From assembly GCA_963969495.1 (NCBI GenBank), contig OZ018331.1, forward strand, positions 154,178,684 to 154,242,683: DNA of 64,000 nucleotides, in the 5' to 3' direction. The DNA is from Ceratothoa steindachneri. Its lineage: Eukaryota > Arthropoda > Malacostraca > Isopoda > Cymothoidae. Below are positions 39,340 through 51,404 of this stretch, in pieces; the stretch's first letter is position 1; every line of letters begins with the position of its first letter. Position numbers and translations under genes: made by a program. The notes beneath the pieces are model-generated. The model was not told where the DNA came from. It saw nothing but the letters and a program-made list of their open reading frames with translations, and made no database searches.

Positions 39340-39396
39340 TTTCACCGGTAATTCGGCCGCGCGGTTCTACTTCCATCTTTATTCGCCGAGTTAGAT
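39340..39396 (+). repeat. Direct repeat, copy 2
   Basis: Second copy of the 38,884 repeat. About 400 bp of unrelated sequence lies between, containing a 60-codon frame (39,039-39,221) that I do not recognise. Confidence 0.85.
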
Positions 39397-40150
39397 CAAA
39401 TAAATTATGCCTGTTGCTTGTTTTTTGAGGAGATTTAACGCCCTTGTTCCCCTCGAAAGTGATTCAGCCAGGCTTTAGAAAAGGAAAACGACAGACGAAG
39501 AAATCAAAATTGAAAGAAATGAAAACTAACACTCCAGGTAAAAAGAAAAAGGATAAAATGGATGATATATTACACCACCACATCAACCCTATGCGCTGGC
39601 AGGAGCCAGGAGGGGGCATTTTTAGCATAAAAATAACTATTACCTCATGAAGAGGTATTATTTACTAAAATATTAATTTTACTAGATATATATTTTGCAT
39701 ATTACATAGATAGAATGAGTGCAGAAAATGAAGTAATTTGCGATAATAAACAAAGAGCACTGATCGCCTTGACATGAGGTGCAGACGCTTCTATTTTTCG
39801 CACAAGTATTTCGTTAGCTGGAAACGAGCAATTTCCAGGATGAGAGAAAGTCAATATTCAAGTTAAATATCACGTCACATAATTGTAAATGTTCCAATTT
39901 CAGTAGGTTAGTTCTTATTATCGTGTATTTTCCCCGAGCTGTGCTTTTGGATGCAAAATAATAAATGGATTCGTACATTTTTATCTAGAGGTGTGTGCGT
40001 GGGGGAGGGGGGGTCATAAATAAAGTTCAAATTATTGGACGTTTTCGTTTACCTTGGCTTCTTCTTATTTATGCAAAAAATCTTATTGTCATCCGTTTGC
40101 AATTTGTCTATACAGGTTGAGTCCACTCATTCACCAGACGTGATCGGGAA
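39397..40150. other. Unrecognised non-coding stretch
   Basis: One short lysine-rich frame (39,444-39,650) of unknown nature; it may be chance. No element motifs were seen. Confidence 0.45.
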
Positions 40151-40154
40151 GAAA

Positions 40155-40430
40155 ATCATAGCAAACTCATAATTTGGGGCTATAAAAATGCCACACAAAA
40201 GAAAGTCTCAATATATGGTTATAAAAAAAATGTCCCACGAAAGAGTTACAGAAAAGTTACAATTTGAGAGTACAAAATTACAACAGCAAAGTCACAATTT
40301 GGGCCTATAAAATGTCACACGAAATAGTCACAAAAAGTCACAATTTTTAGGCTATAAAAAATGCCACAGTCACGTCACGATTTGTGGCTATACAAAATGT
40401 CACACGAATGAGAGGTTATGTTTTATTTAA
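40155..40430 (+). repeat. Degenerate tandem repeat, about five units
   Basis: Units of about 50-60 bp built on AGTCACAATTTG, GGCTATAAAA and TGTCACACGAA recur with drift at about 40,170, 40,215, 40,290, 40,335 and 40,375. Confidence 0.7.
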
Positions 40431-41482
40431 ATGTCATAAACAAGCAATATGAAACTATCTTAACCCATGTGTTAACTGACAATTTATGACTATTGCAGAA
40501 AATAATTTATATGAGAGAATTACACAAATGGGACAAAAGGTTAGGTTGAATCAGATTATGTTAAACTAAGACCTAACAACAGGAGGGGTCAAATCATGTG
40601 ACTTGTTTTCCAGGATTCTCACGGGAAACTAGGAATCGTGGACATCCGCCTAAGCAGGAAATTCTACAAATATTTTTCCTCTCATCCACCTTCCCTTCCA
40701 ACTTCAACCATTCCTATATTAAATGTGTCAGTTTTTAATTTGAATATTTTGATTAAAGGCTGTGTCTTATGTCCATTGCAGTAATAGTTACTTTTTTATA
40801 ATACTAGTGTATCCGTGGCGCCAAAAATGACGGCATTATTTTTAAGTTAGAGCTACATATATTTCATTCGTGAAAACTGTGTTTAAATGAAAAAAACCCG
40901 CTGCTTTTTATCTATAATAAATCAATATACAAATGAATATCTATTTCAGTGTCTTTATCTCTGTTTCCCCAATCCATTATTAATCCCAATATTCTATAAG
41001 ACATAAAATGAATAAATTATATCTGTATTGTTACACATCTACATTATACACCCTTCCCAAATCCTAAGTGTGGTCGGCAGAAGTAGGTATTTGCGCTACT
41101 TTTTGCAGTACTGCGGTACTTTGGTTCACAAAAAGTATATATATTATATAAAAAAATAAAGTTACTACTACAATTATCTTATTTATTAAAAAAATATATT
41201 ATATTAAATATTTAACAATATATGTATAATCGTTTTATATTATACTTATAAAATAAAGAAAATAGCGAGGAAACTTTTTTTTTATATAAACAACCAGGTA
41301 ATGACTTCGCCACTCACAAAGTAGCACGCGAGAAAGCAATAATATGAAAATTAACCTATAGGAAAATGAAAAGATTAATCCAAGCACTTTCGAACTATAT
41401 TTGCAAGTTCATTTTCAAGGAATAGCATGAAAATGGAGAAGATAACCTTATATAGGGTACAAAGATTTTCCTGTGGGTTAAC

Positions 41483-41485
<3 letters not shown>
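40431..41485. other. Unrecognised AT-rich stretch
   Basis: No coding region or known repeat recognised. Confidence 0.45.

Positions 41486-41516
<31 letters not shown>
41486..41516. repeat. Short (TA)n tract
   Basis: About 31 bp of TA repeats shortly before a palindrome. Confidence 0.95.
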
Positions 41517-41521
<5 letters not shown>

Positions 41522-41570
41522 TAATAACTATAAAGTAGCACGTGCAGTTAACAATGAATACAATATCCCG

Positions 41571-41695
41571 AAGGAAAAAGGAAAAGATGTTTCAGAGTAC
41601 TTTGGAACTTTATTCAGTTCCTTATCAAGAAAGTGAATTATAAGGAACTGAATAAAGTTCGAAAGTAATTGAAAACACCTTTTCCTGTTTCCTGC
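41571..41695. repeat. Imperfect palindrome with a 21-bp perfect core stem
   Basis: Arms 41,605-41,625 and 41,640-41,660 are exact reverse complements with a 14-bp loop. Weaker pairing continues outward to about 41,571 and 41,695 (AAAGGAAAAGATGTTT against AAACACCTTTTCC). It lies between (TA)n tracts immediately before a Penelope-like fragment. Confidence 0.85.
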
Positions 41696-41706
41696 CGTAC
41701 ATTCAT

Positions 41707-41865
<159 letters not shown>

Positions 41866-41906
41866 GAATGTAATCTCCCGCATTACTGTTGAAAGCAACA
41901 GTAATG

Positions 41907-42222
41907 TTAAAGTTTTTTAACAGACGGGGAAGGTCAATGAAACAAAAAAGAAGGGTAAAACCATTTTTCTTAATATTAAAAGGTATAACAGGAACTGTAT
42001 TATAGAACTTTAACATTTCTGTATCTTTCAAATACGAGTCGACTACAAAAAACATTCTAGTTCACAATAATTATAATAATATTGGGGGAGTCTACTCGGT
42101 CGAATGTTCTGTTTGTCCAAGTAAATATTTTGGACAGACAGGAAAGCAATTATCTTAGGTATTAATCAGCATAAATACAATGTTAGGGGAGCTGGAAATA
42201 ATAGTGCGTTCCACAAACTGAT
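41907..42222 (+). pseudogene. Penelope-like element, C-terminal RT tail and GIY-YIG fragment
   Basis: Plus-strand translation gives [35 protein letters not shown], then GGVYSVECSVCPSKYFGQTG and QHKYNVRGAGNNSAFHK. The block VYSV-x-C-x2-C-x3-YFGQTGK is a GIY-YIG nuclease preceded by a Penelope-type connector. It differs clearly from the 46.8-kb fragment, so another Penelope lineage. Replaced at about 42,222 by mariner sequence. One frameshift after KQL. Confidence 0.8.
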
Positions 42223-42725
42223 ATGGTCTTTGGCTGCTTCTCCAGTGAGGGTGACGTCATGCTGCCCAAATCCTTTAGCAGGGTCTTAGGCTCACTTCAG
42301 ACTGTTATGCGGAGCTGAGGGAGAATGTGATCAAATCCTGGATGGAGAGGGTTGATGCTTGAAGGCCACTTTCTGGCCTCCAAATCTCGCCGATGTTAAT
42401 CCCATTAATGAAGAAGGGGGGGTACGGCTGAGAAAGACACCAACCGCTTTACTTGCAAAAAAAAAGAGCGAGGAGCGAGCTGGTGGCCAAAATCAAGGAG
42501 GTGTTAGAAGATTTTTCTAGGAACACAAAGATGAGTGCATGACCAGGTTCTACAGCCGTCAAGAGGCCGTGATGGAAGTTAAGGGCTTCCACTTTGAGTA
42601 AACTGTTATATCCCAGCCATAATTTAGTTGATATTAAAAAAAAAGACATTTATTTTTCGCTTAGGTAGTGCGTTTTGTTTTTCTTTTATCCAAACTGTCA
42701 AATTTACCCAAACACCCTGTATATT
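42223..42725 (+). pseudogene. Mariner transposase relic, central and C-terminal parts
   Basis: Blocks in changing frames: MVFGCFSSEGDVMLPKSF, LTSDCYAELRENVIKSWM, WPPNLADVNPIN and ELVAKIKEVLEDFSRNTKMS. These match the mariner catalytic region and C-terminus. A deletion removes the second catalytic region between about 42,360 and 42,380. Ends with ACACCCTGTATA at 42,711, typical of mariner-type inverted termini. Confidence 0.75.
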
Positions 42726-42729
42726 AATT

Positions 42730-43470
42730 CAATAATTTATATAGTTTCCACCAGTTTTCACCATTACTTTGCATCTTTCTACTAACTTTACAATACCATG
42801 TGTGTGAAAATCGTTTGACTTTGATTTATAAACATAGTTTAAGGTCATTTTGACCTATTTGGATATTGACATCTTCATTTTCTTTAGGAGATTCGCTAAA
42901 TTCTCAAAATTCTAGTAATATGATGGAGTTAATTCGGGTGTGTATGGTAGATGACTCATTAGTTTCTATTCGAAATTGTCAATTATGGTATCTCTTCCGA
43001 TATGAAGTCGCGCGTTGTTTTCATGAAAAAACAGTCTTCTTTTATTGATTAATGCTGGCCTTTTCTCCAAGTGCTGCATGAAAACTGTTCAACTGAGTGC
43101 AATAAACCTCTTTGAAGAAGTCTGATTTGGACTAAGAAGTTTACAATGGATTGTGCCATTCATTTCCCCCCAAACGCACAAGAGAATCTTCTGTAAATGA
43201 AACCTCTGTTTCGACTGAGCTATTGGTAATCCATTGTGTAGAACGTTTAATATTATTGTACATAACCCACTTTTCATTTCTTGTAGCAAGATTACTTGAA
43301 ACAGGTTAATTTTGTAATCGAGAATAGAGAGTTGAACAGATGTTGATTCTTTGTTGCAAGTGTACTTCTGCCAGGTCGTGAGGAATCCATTCCCCCAATC
43401 GCGAAATATTGCCTATCTACTTTAAATGGCGATGCATATTAGAATGAGATGAATGTAGTTGTTCAGTCAA
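42730..43470 (-). pseudogene. Mariner transposase relic, all three catalytic residues lost
   Basis: Minus strand: LGEWIPHDLAEVHLQQRI near 43,400, NEKWVMYNNIKRSTQW (family DEKW; first Asp is Asn), a LLCVWGEMNGTIHCKLL block, EKRPALINKRRLFFHENNARLH (family HHDNARPH; second Asp is Asn) and PYTPELTPSYY (family PDLAPSDY; third Asp is Tyr). C-terminus VKLVERCKVMVKTGGNYI. It converges tail to tail on the plus-strand mariner at about 42,725. Confidence 0.85.
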
Positions 43471-43479
43471 TTGTTATCA

Positions 43480-44790
43480 GTGTCCATTGGATTTTCTTCC
43501 GCTGTCACTTTTAAAGGCTATCGATCAAATTCCACTTGACGTCCTGAACTATATTCATTTTGAGACTCTTTCCTAAACGGAAGTTCTGAAATATTTACCA
43601 CTGGCTCATACGAAGGGCATGTATTTATCTACCGCCAATTTCATTATCGCCCCAAAATTCTCTATCGGGTTCAAATCTGGCCAAATCCCGGGCTAAAGTC
43701 CAAAAAGTTTGGTGTCATTTTTAGCCAAGAACTTTGTTATTTCTTTTGTTATGTGAGAAGTTGGGCAATCATGCTGAAAGATATAATTATCTACCTCAAA
43801 GCTGTCCTCAACTGTTAGGAAAAGGAGAAGATGAAGCACGTTTTGGTAACATTTTGAGGTCATGACAGCGTTCTTGAGCACTACCATTAGAAGCCACCAC
43901 AGAGGTAGAGAGTGCCCGGATGCTTCACCGTTTGCACGATACAGAACTCCTGAAGGTGTTCCCATTTTCTCCTCCTAAGGATGAATCTTACAGAACCCCC
44001 AAACAAGCGGAAGGAAGTTTCATCATAGGGTATCACTTTGCCCGTCTTCAACAGTACATTCTACATAATTCTTACAAAAGTGGAGGATATCCGTAAGGTT
44101 CCTCTTGGTGAGATGAGGCTTATTCGCAGCCCTTATCGATTTGAGACCTTTGTCGAAAAGTCTCCGCCTCACTGTGCGCGCTAAAGCGTTCACCCTTGCC
44201 TTTTTCCATTCGTGAGCAAACTTAGCACTGGAGGCAACCCGATCATTGAGCTGGGAAATTACCAAAAGGCGATCTTGAGCTTTATGTACTCTTCTTTAAA
44301 ATTTTCCTTAATTAAGAGTGTAACCAGTCTTTTTAAAATCATTAAAGATCATAAAGATGGTATTCTTTAAAACAATACCTTTAGCAACTATCTACTTGCA
44401 TTTCACTCACTTTGGTGCAGAGCAATAATGATTGCGCGCTTTTATTTGGAAAAAAATATTTCTAGAATTGAAACAAGATGTAAAAATAGATTTTTACAAA
44501 AAAACAAAACAAATTACCAAATAGATTATAAGAACGAAGCGTCATTCATTTATCTCATATTTGAACGAATAGCATTTTCGTGATTTGAAACACCTCCTAC
44601 ATGAACATGAGCATTGCGCGATTTTGTATTCGGCGGAGTGATGCACTGTTTTTACTTATTATTTTTGAAATGCTGATTTAAAATAAACCTGCAAAAATTT
44701 GAATATTAGAATAATTGTTCCTATCAAGTAAATTTTAAAACCGACTGAAAAAATATATATTAATCTCAAAACTTTAGGCATGACTGTACT
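43480..44790 (-). pseudogene. Tc1-like transposase, acidic triad visible but frameshifted
   Basis: Minus strand: DNA-binding half (44,265-44,023: VASSAKFAHEWKKARVN, VRRRLFDKGLKS, KPHLTKRN), then KVIPYDETSFRLFG at about 44,040 (first Asp), FQHDCPTSHITKE at about 43,770 (second Asp) and PDLNPIENFGAIM at about 43,660 (Glu). The triad is retained, but frameshifts near 44,030 and 43,960 and stops break it. The probable 5' terminal repeat, GTCCCACAAAAAGTACAGT, lies at 44,782-44,800. Confidence 0.85.
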
Positions 44791-44801
44791 TTTTGTGGGA
44801 C

Positions 44802-44802
<1 letters not shown>

Positions 44803-44839
<37 letters not shown>
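44803..44839. repeat. (TA)n tract abutting the Tc1 end
   Basis: TA repeats directly next to the presumed Tc1 terminus, consistent with Tc1 insertion at TA dinucleotides. Confidence 0.95.
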
Positions 44840-44842
<3 letters not shown>

Positions 44843-44919
44843 GAAAATGAACAATAACGTTCTAGCAATGCGGATAAGAATTCCTTAATCCACTAAAAAA
44901 GTCTCCTGGAGTTCCTCAA

Positions 44920-46250
<1,331 letters not shown>

Positions 46251-46399
46251 TTAGTTATACCATATAGGCAAAAAGAAAGATTGGTTGGAGCTAGTACTTT
46301 CTTTATCTTAACCTTTTGAAACTCACTGTGAGTTTGAAAATGTTAGAATAACCAAAGTACTAGCTCCAACCAATCTTTATTTTTCCCTACGTGGTATAA

Positions 46400-46400
<1 letters not shown>
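46251..46400. repeat. About 150-bp near-continuous palindrome
   Basis: Exact 25-bp arms at 46,276-46,300 and 46,354-46,378, outward pairing to 46,251 and 46,400 (TTATACCA against TGGTATAA), and inward pairing to the centre near 46,326 (AAACTCA-CTG-TGAGTTT). It sits immediately before a (TA)n tract and a Penelope-like fragment. Confidence 0.9.

Positions 46401-46401
<1 letters not shown>

Positions 46402-46445
<44 letters not shown>
46402..46445. repeat. (TA)n microsatellite
   Basis: TA repeats between the palindrome and a Penelope-like coding fragment. Confidence 0.97.
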
Positions 46446-46447
<2 letters not shown>

Positions 46448-47161
46448 CAATTTTTCCGTTATATAAACAAAGTGAATTTTTTAACTTCTGTGATATTTCA
46501 TACAATTGTATCCATAAAAACTTAACAGAGGTTTCCAAATTTCATCCGATTTCTTTGCAATGCATATAATTTTAAGTTCTTAGCCAATTATTTTGCCAAC
46601 AATTCATTTACTATTGAACTTGTTGAGAACACCACCAATGCATTTTTAAACAGAACATACAAACCCATTACTGCCCATGAAGAAAAACGGTACCTCTCAT
46701 TGCCCGATATTGGGCATCTGAACAGACGTCCTAAACTTTGCCTAACCAAAATCTTCAGGACTCATTTTTATCATGTTAATATACAACCAATTTTCGGAGG
46801 AATAGGAAGTATTTTTTTCGGAGCATAGGAAAAACTCCCTTTAGACTTGTTTAGTGATGTCATATACGAATTCACTTACCCTGGTTGTTCTAGGGAAACC
46901 TACATTGGCAGCACTACATATACACTGGAGGCGAGGGTTTCGGCTCACTTGAGTATCGGCTACAGAACATGGAATACTCTATCGCAACAACAAAATTCCT
47001 CTATACTTAGTCACATCCTAAAATTTAAAACAGATATTAATATAGATAATTTTAAAATACTATCTACATTTAAAAAGGAACAGGCACTCAAGATTTGGGA
47101 ATCTATTTTCATAATATTAAGAAAATCCTCACTAAATTCCGATTCAACTGCAGTCTCGTAA
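46446..47161 (+). pseudogene. Penelope-like element, RT tail and GIY-YIG endonuclease
   Basis: Reading AHEEKRYLSLPDIGHLNR (46,675), FGGIGSIFFGA near 46,795, a stop, EKLPLDLFSDVIYEFTYPGC, ETYIGSTTYTLEARVSAHL and a C-terminal helix FKKEQALKIWESIFI with SLNSDSTAVS. The connector IGS-F...LP..L.S.VIY and the VIY...YIG core are diagnostic of Penelope-like elements. The open part is 46,847-47,161. Only one stop interrupts connector and nuclease. The NSLNSDSTA end is shared with the 33.4-kb fragment, so the two are related. Confidence 0.85.
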
Positions 47162-48670
47162 CATATAATTTAATTAATTATTCAACCAACTAACCTGCGC
47201 TCGTTAATAACTATCGCTAATGTAACTACAACCAAATTTTAAATTTAAATAACCAACCAATGTTAAATCAAAACGAAAATATAGTTTCCCTTGTATTTCC
47301 TTGAATACCTCGCCGCTTTGTAAATAATTGTTTTCATTAAATTTTTCTGTATTTAATAAGTTTTTAAATCTTTTTTCTTCTACGTCTTTGTGCCATTTTT
47401 TTTACTCCCTCATTGCATAGTTTTTACTTTACTTTTCTTGAATCTAAAATTGATATTATGGTATTTCTGCCATTGACTAAAATGCTATTATTTTGTACTA
47501 TATACATATAATTACACAGGCCTGCGTTTGAAAAATTTGTTCCTGTTCCTCAGGAATTCTTTGTGATTTCTTAGTGAATCAAACCTCCTGAGCACAAAAT
47601 TAATGTATTTTTGTTCAATCAGGTCAGATTTTCTTAGTACAACATACACCATTTTCATTGAGATTGCCTCATTTTTCATGAAAGAAAAAAAAATTCAAAA
47701 ACCTTTCTTCATCTAATAATGCATTATTATTGTTATATCATAGAAACATTAATAAACGTATGTAAACTAAAACCCTTTTAATAAAAAAAATATTGAAGAA
47801 TGCAACATAATAAAGAAAATAATTTTAATTTCCAAGAAAAGACGCCCTTAACGATTTTCGTTTGTGCCTCTCGTCTGGTGCATCACGCTTCAAACACGAA
47901 CAGTAGTCAGCAAGCATGTTTACGTGCCTTTTTTATTAAGGGTGTTGACATAATCTTTCATTATGCCAAGCTTTATATGCCGTGGAGGAAGTATAAGAAC
48001 TTTTAATGAGTTAAACTTAACATGAGCAAAGAGAATGATAAAATATTGGCTTACCTTGGGAAAAGGACTAATACTGTATCCAGGGATTCATGATATTTCG
48101 TTCCAGAGAATATCGTTGCCGTCTGGAGTAGCCTATTCCTCTTGTTAGTATTTTGGGTAAGCTATCATTAACTTTCTTTTGTAACAATGAATTTATTGAA
48201 AAAAGACGTCCAGAACGCCTTTAGTTATGAATACGTGAAAGTTGACCCTTTTGAGAGAACTGAGAGAGCCGACGCTTTTTCTTCTGCGCCGGAGCCTTTG
48301 TCATAAGTCACGCAATATTAAATTTTAGTGAAAAAACTGTTACCTGGTTAACATAAAAGTTTAGCCAAGCAAATTATCATTCTCTAGAAAAATTAATGAA
48401 TATTTTATATTTAAATTAATGATTGAAATATATAGAATGATGAAAATGACAATGACATCAAACATAAATTATTATAGAAGCTGTATTTTGTGAGGAGGCA
48501 CTAAAGGTTCAGTTATCACATTGTTTGATCCAATTCTAAATGCTTCTCGTGGAGGCCAAACATTCTTCTCATAGTGCATACTATCTGCACGAATGTCTCA
48601 TAAACATAGGAAACAGGGATGCTTCGTATAGCTTGTTTGCATCCTAAGTATAAGAGACACATTTTTGAAG
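47162..48670. other. Unrecognised AT-rich stretch
   Basis: A 68-codon frame at 47,800-48,006 matches nothing known. The left part may be the Penelope element's 3' UTR. Confidence 0.45.
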
Positions 48671-48858
48671 CCGACCACTGTTATATTTCTTATATATAAT
48701 AAGTATATTTTATCCTGAAAAAATTTGATATTTAGGAATAAGGCCCAATTTGAATTGGAGTAAAAATGAAAAGATAACGAAAGGCATCCAATTTTATTGA
48801 AACTTTTCGTATCCTACTTAATCCATCTTCAGACTAACGGAATGAGAAGTTAAAAGAA
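48671..48858 (-). repeat. Dispersed repeat with CTGAAGAT core, copy 1
   Basis: Near-identical direct repeat of 50,827-51,015. On the minus strand it contains CTGAAGA (48,826-48,832) then UGGAUUAAGUA and GAAA. Stem II pairing is poorer than in the 10.5-kb and 33.3-kb copies. Confidence 0.8.
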
Positions 48859-48905
48859 TCAATACACATTTAAAATTGACCATCCTAGATATAATTCTGT
48901 GTCTT

Positions 48906-49178
48906 TCATATTAATTTGTCAGTGTTTTCATAACTCCCCGATAAAAAGGTATGTTCGAGGATCTCTTTTGTGTTTTCATTTACTGCGTGTGTCCTTATCC
49001 TAACTGCAACGATAATTTTACATTTGTTTTTCATTAGTAATTTAAATAAAACCTTTTTGTTTAGAAGGTCTAGAACATTCCTTCGAGTTATTTTTTGTAC
49101 TTTAACATTGTCAAAGTATGGCCAAGTGTTCGTGAATATGCGCACACAGGCTCTAAGGTAGGCCAAGCTAGGCGACAA
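48906..49178 (-). CDS. Unrecognised 90-codon frame beside a dispersed repeat
   Basis: An open frame on the minus strand ending just before the 48.67-48.86 kb repeat. It contains KITRRNVLDLLNKKVLFKLL and IIVAVRIRTHAVNEN; no family recognised. Its position next to a Penelope-type terminal repeat suggests it could be the C-terminus of an element protein, but this is inference. A chance frame is equally possible. Confidence 0.25.
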   Translation of the reverse strand: MSPSLAYLRACVRIFTNTWPYFDNVKVQKITRRNVLDLLNKKVLFKLLMKNKCKIIVAVRIRTHAVNENTKEILEHTFLSGSYENTDKLI

Positions 49179-49891
49179 CTGTTATTGATCTAAGAGTGCG
49201 ATTTGAATAGATACCGGCAGCTGCGTGACAAAAGAATATAACAAACACAATGACAAAAATAGATTTTAATACACACTAAATAAAAAAATGGCACAACAAT
49301 AAATATGGATATACATATATGGGTACATAAATAAGCCGGACTTAAGCTCCGAATACTAATAAGATAACCATGGTTAGGGAATGGTTATAATGGGAGATTG
49401 AGGGTTTGGAGTGATTTACTTCCTTTGAAACTCGAGAGTAAAGCGGGGGCAAACTTGGGGGAGGTCTTGATGACCTTGATTAATCACGAGGGTAGCCACA
49501 AACCTGCAGCGGATGGGGCTACGTTTCTCTGACTTGTGTTTGCGAGATGCGGGCCTCCTGTTTTCAGGGGGTCACCGAACGAAATTCGAAGGGGGAGGGG
49601 GGGAGATGACTTCTTTACACTCGGCTTAAGCGAGCTAACGGGCCTTTTGTCGTTAAGAGGTTACCAGAAGAACTTCGGAGGACGGCTTCTCCAATCCTTG
49701 ATCCGATGGCGGATAAGAAAGGATGACGTTGCCTCACGAGACTCTTCTCCCTGACTTGAAGATACGAGTGCGATGTCCAGCTCTTCCGTGGCTTGCGACC
49801 GTCACTCACACTTCTTGGGAGAGAGCTCGTTGAATTGCACTCCTTTCGGGGAAGTCGCGTCTAACCTAATCTGTCCCCAATTCTAGAGCTG

Positions 49892-49964
<73 letters not shown>

Positions 49965-50439
49965 CGGAGTTCTCCAAAACAGGGAGATAGATTGAGACCT
50001 TCTTTAATCTCGTTATCGGGCGTGACAACCCGAGCGTCTCCTTGCGGTGAGGTGTCAAAGGCAGGGATGAGTGGGCCAGACGGGCGACCAGCACCTGGAG
50101 CCATAAAAGCTGTTCACGGTGAACTTACAAAGTAATCTCCCCACCCGAGGGAGAGGGAAGGGAATATTGAGACGGCCAAGAGGTAGCCTCGGTGTGAATT
50201 TCGCGGAGGCCTGGCGGTGAGTCATAAAAGGGTGAGGTCGGAAGGGGGAGAGGAGTAACGGCTCGCTTTCTCTCCCGAAGTAATGTCTTAGTAGGTGGGG
50301 AAATAATATTATTCTAAGGGTATACCTCCACAAACATTGTACCCAATGTAATAGATATGTACTAAATAATGGTGTCTTGATTCTTAAATACTCCGAGTTC
50401 TTTATAATTTTCAAAGGTAATGATTAAATTTCAAATGTG
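49179..50439. other. Unrecognised stretch with a (TA)n tract at 49,896-49,961
   Basis: No known gene. Purine-rich runs near 49,590 and 50,150-50,260. Frames crossing the TA tract are artefacts. Confidence 0.5.
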
Positions 50440-51015
50440 TGCATTTATTCTTTCAACTTCTTCTTTTCTGTCCCTTTAACCTGAAGATGGATTAAGTAAG
50501 ATCCGAAGCATTGCGATAAATTTGGATGTCTCTCGTTATCTTTACATTATAGTTACAATTGTAGAGGAGGAGAAATCTCAGATTTCTTAGAGCTCATAGT
50601 TGCCTTGATGCTAAGTGGCAATGACCTCTACCTCAGAGAATGTAGGGTAGGCCCTAGAGATAAGATTCTCCACACGGTCATGGGAGTTGTGGACGATTGT
50701 GGGTTAAAAACCTCCTGTATCGCAAAAACTGGACCTGATAGAAAAAAATGGATACCAGATTCGGATTTAGGAGATCAATTTTATTAAAAAACACTACAGA
50801 AAATCTAAGGTACATTTTTTTACACAGACCACTGTTATATTTCTTATATACAGTAGGTATATTTTATCATTAAAAAAAAATTGAAATTTAGAAATAAGAC
50901 CCAATTTGAATTGGAGTAAAAATAAAAAGATAACGAGGCCATCCAAATTAATTGAAACTTTTGGTATCTTACTTAATCCATCTTCAGGCTAACGAAATGA
51001 GAAGTTAAAATAATG
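50440..51015. repeat. Inverted pair of CTGAAGAT repeats inside L2-like ORF1
   Basis: Plus-strand CTGAAGA at 50,481 (stem II GGAU paired with AUCC, then GAAG) is matched on the minus strand at 50,981-50,987. About 65 bp around each are reverse complements (shared AAGATGGATTAAGTAAGAT). The left arm lies 5' of the ORF1 fragment 50,570-50,787; the right repeat (50,827-51,015) splits ORF1. Confidence 0.75.
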
Positions 51016-51360
51016 AGCGATCCAACCCGGACCGCTTACTTGATAAACGTCTCTTTGAACCACGCCTGACAGATTTGTGTACAGTTGAGGTGCGGGTCTC
51101 TTTTGTGGACCCTTACCGCAACTTTTATGGTAGGAACGTTCTTTACCAAAGGGATGGAGTACATCTTTCCTTTAAAAGAAAGGCCTTAATCTGTAACAAG
51201 ATCCAAGATGTCGTGGAGCGGACCCAAAGGAGTGTCCGGCCCAGAGTGAAAGCGGACGTGCGCCAGTACGCCTGTGTCACTTCTGGAATGACCTGCTCGG
51301 CGGTCGTTAGAAAGAGTGCCACCACGCCACCAACATGGAATAAAGAGACGAATTAGGCGG
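50560..51360 (+). pseudogene. L2-like LINE ORF1, SGNH-esterase-like, split
   Basis: The first part (to 50,787) reads ELIVALMLSGNDLYLRECRV, resembling the GxND block of SGNH hydrolases. After the inserted repeat, the second part (51,020-51,356) reads VSFVDPYRNFYGRNVLYQRD and DGVHLSFKRKALI, where the Asp and His of DGVH correspond to the D-x-x-H catalytic block. CR1/L2-clade LINEs are known to encode such an ORF1 esterase, thought to act on lipids or membranes. The serine block (GDS) is not visible. Confidence 0.65.
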
Positions 51361-51404
51361 GAAACGGAAGAGCGTAAGGAGTCCTAGATTTGGGGACTCC
51401 CTGA

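Noticed and set aside
40155..40430. Possible CRISPR array
   Set aside because: Units drift and have no unique, even spacers; the window is eukaryotic.
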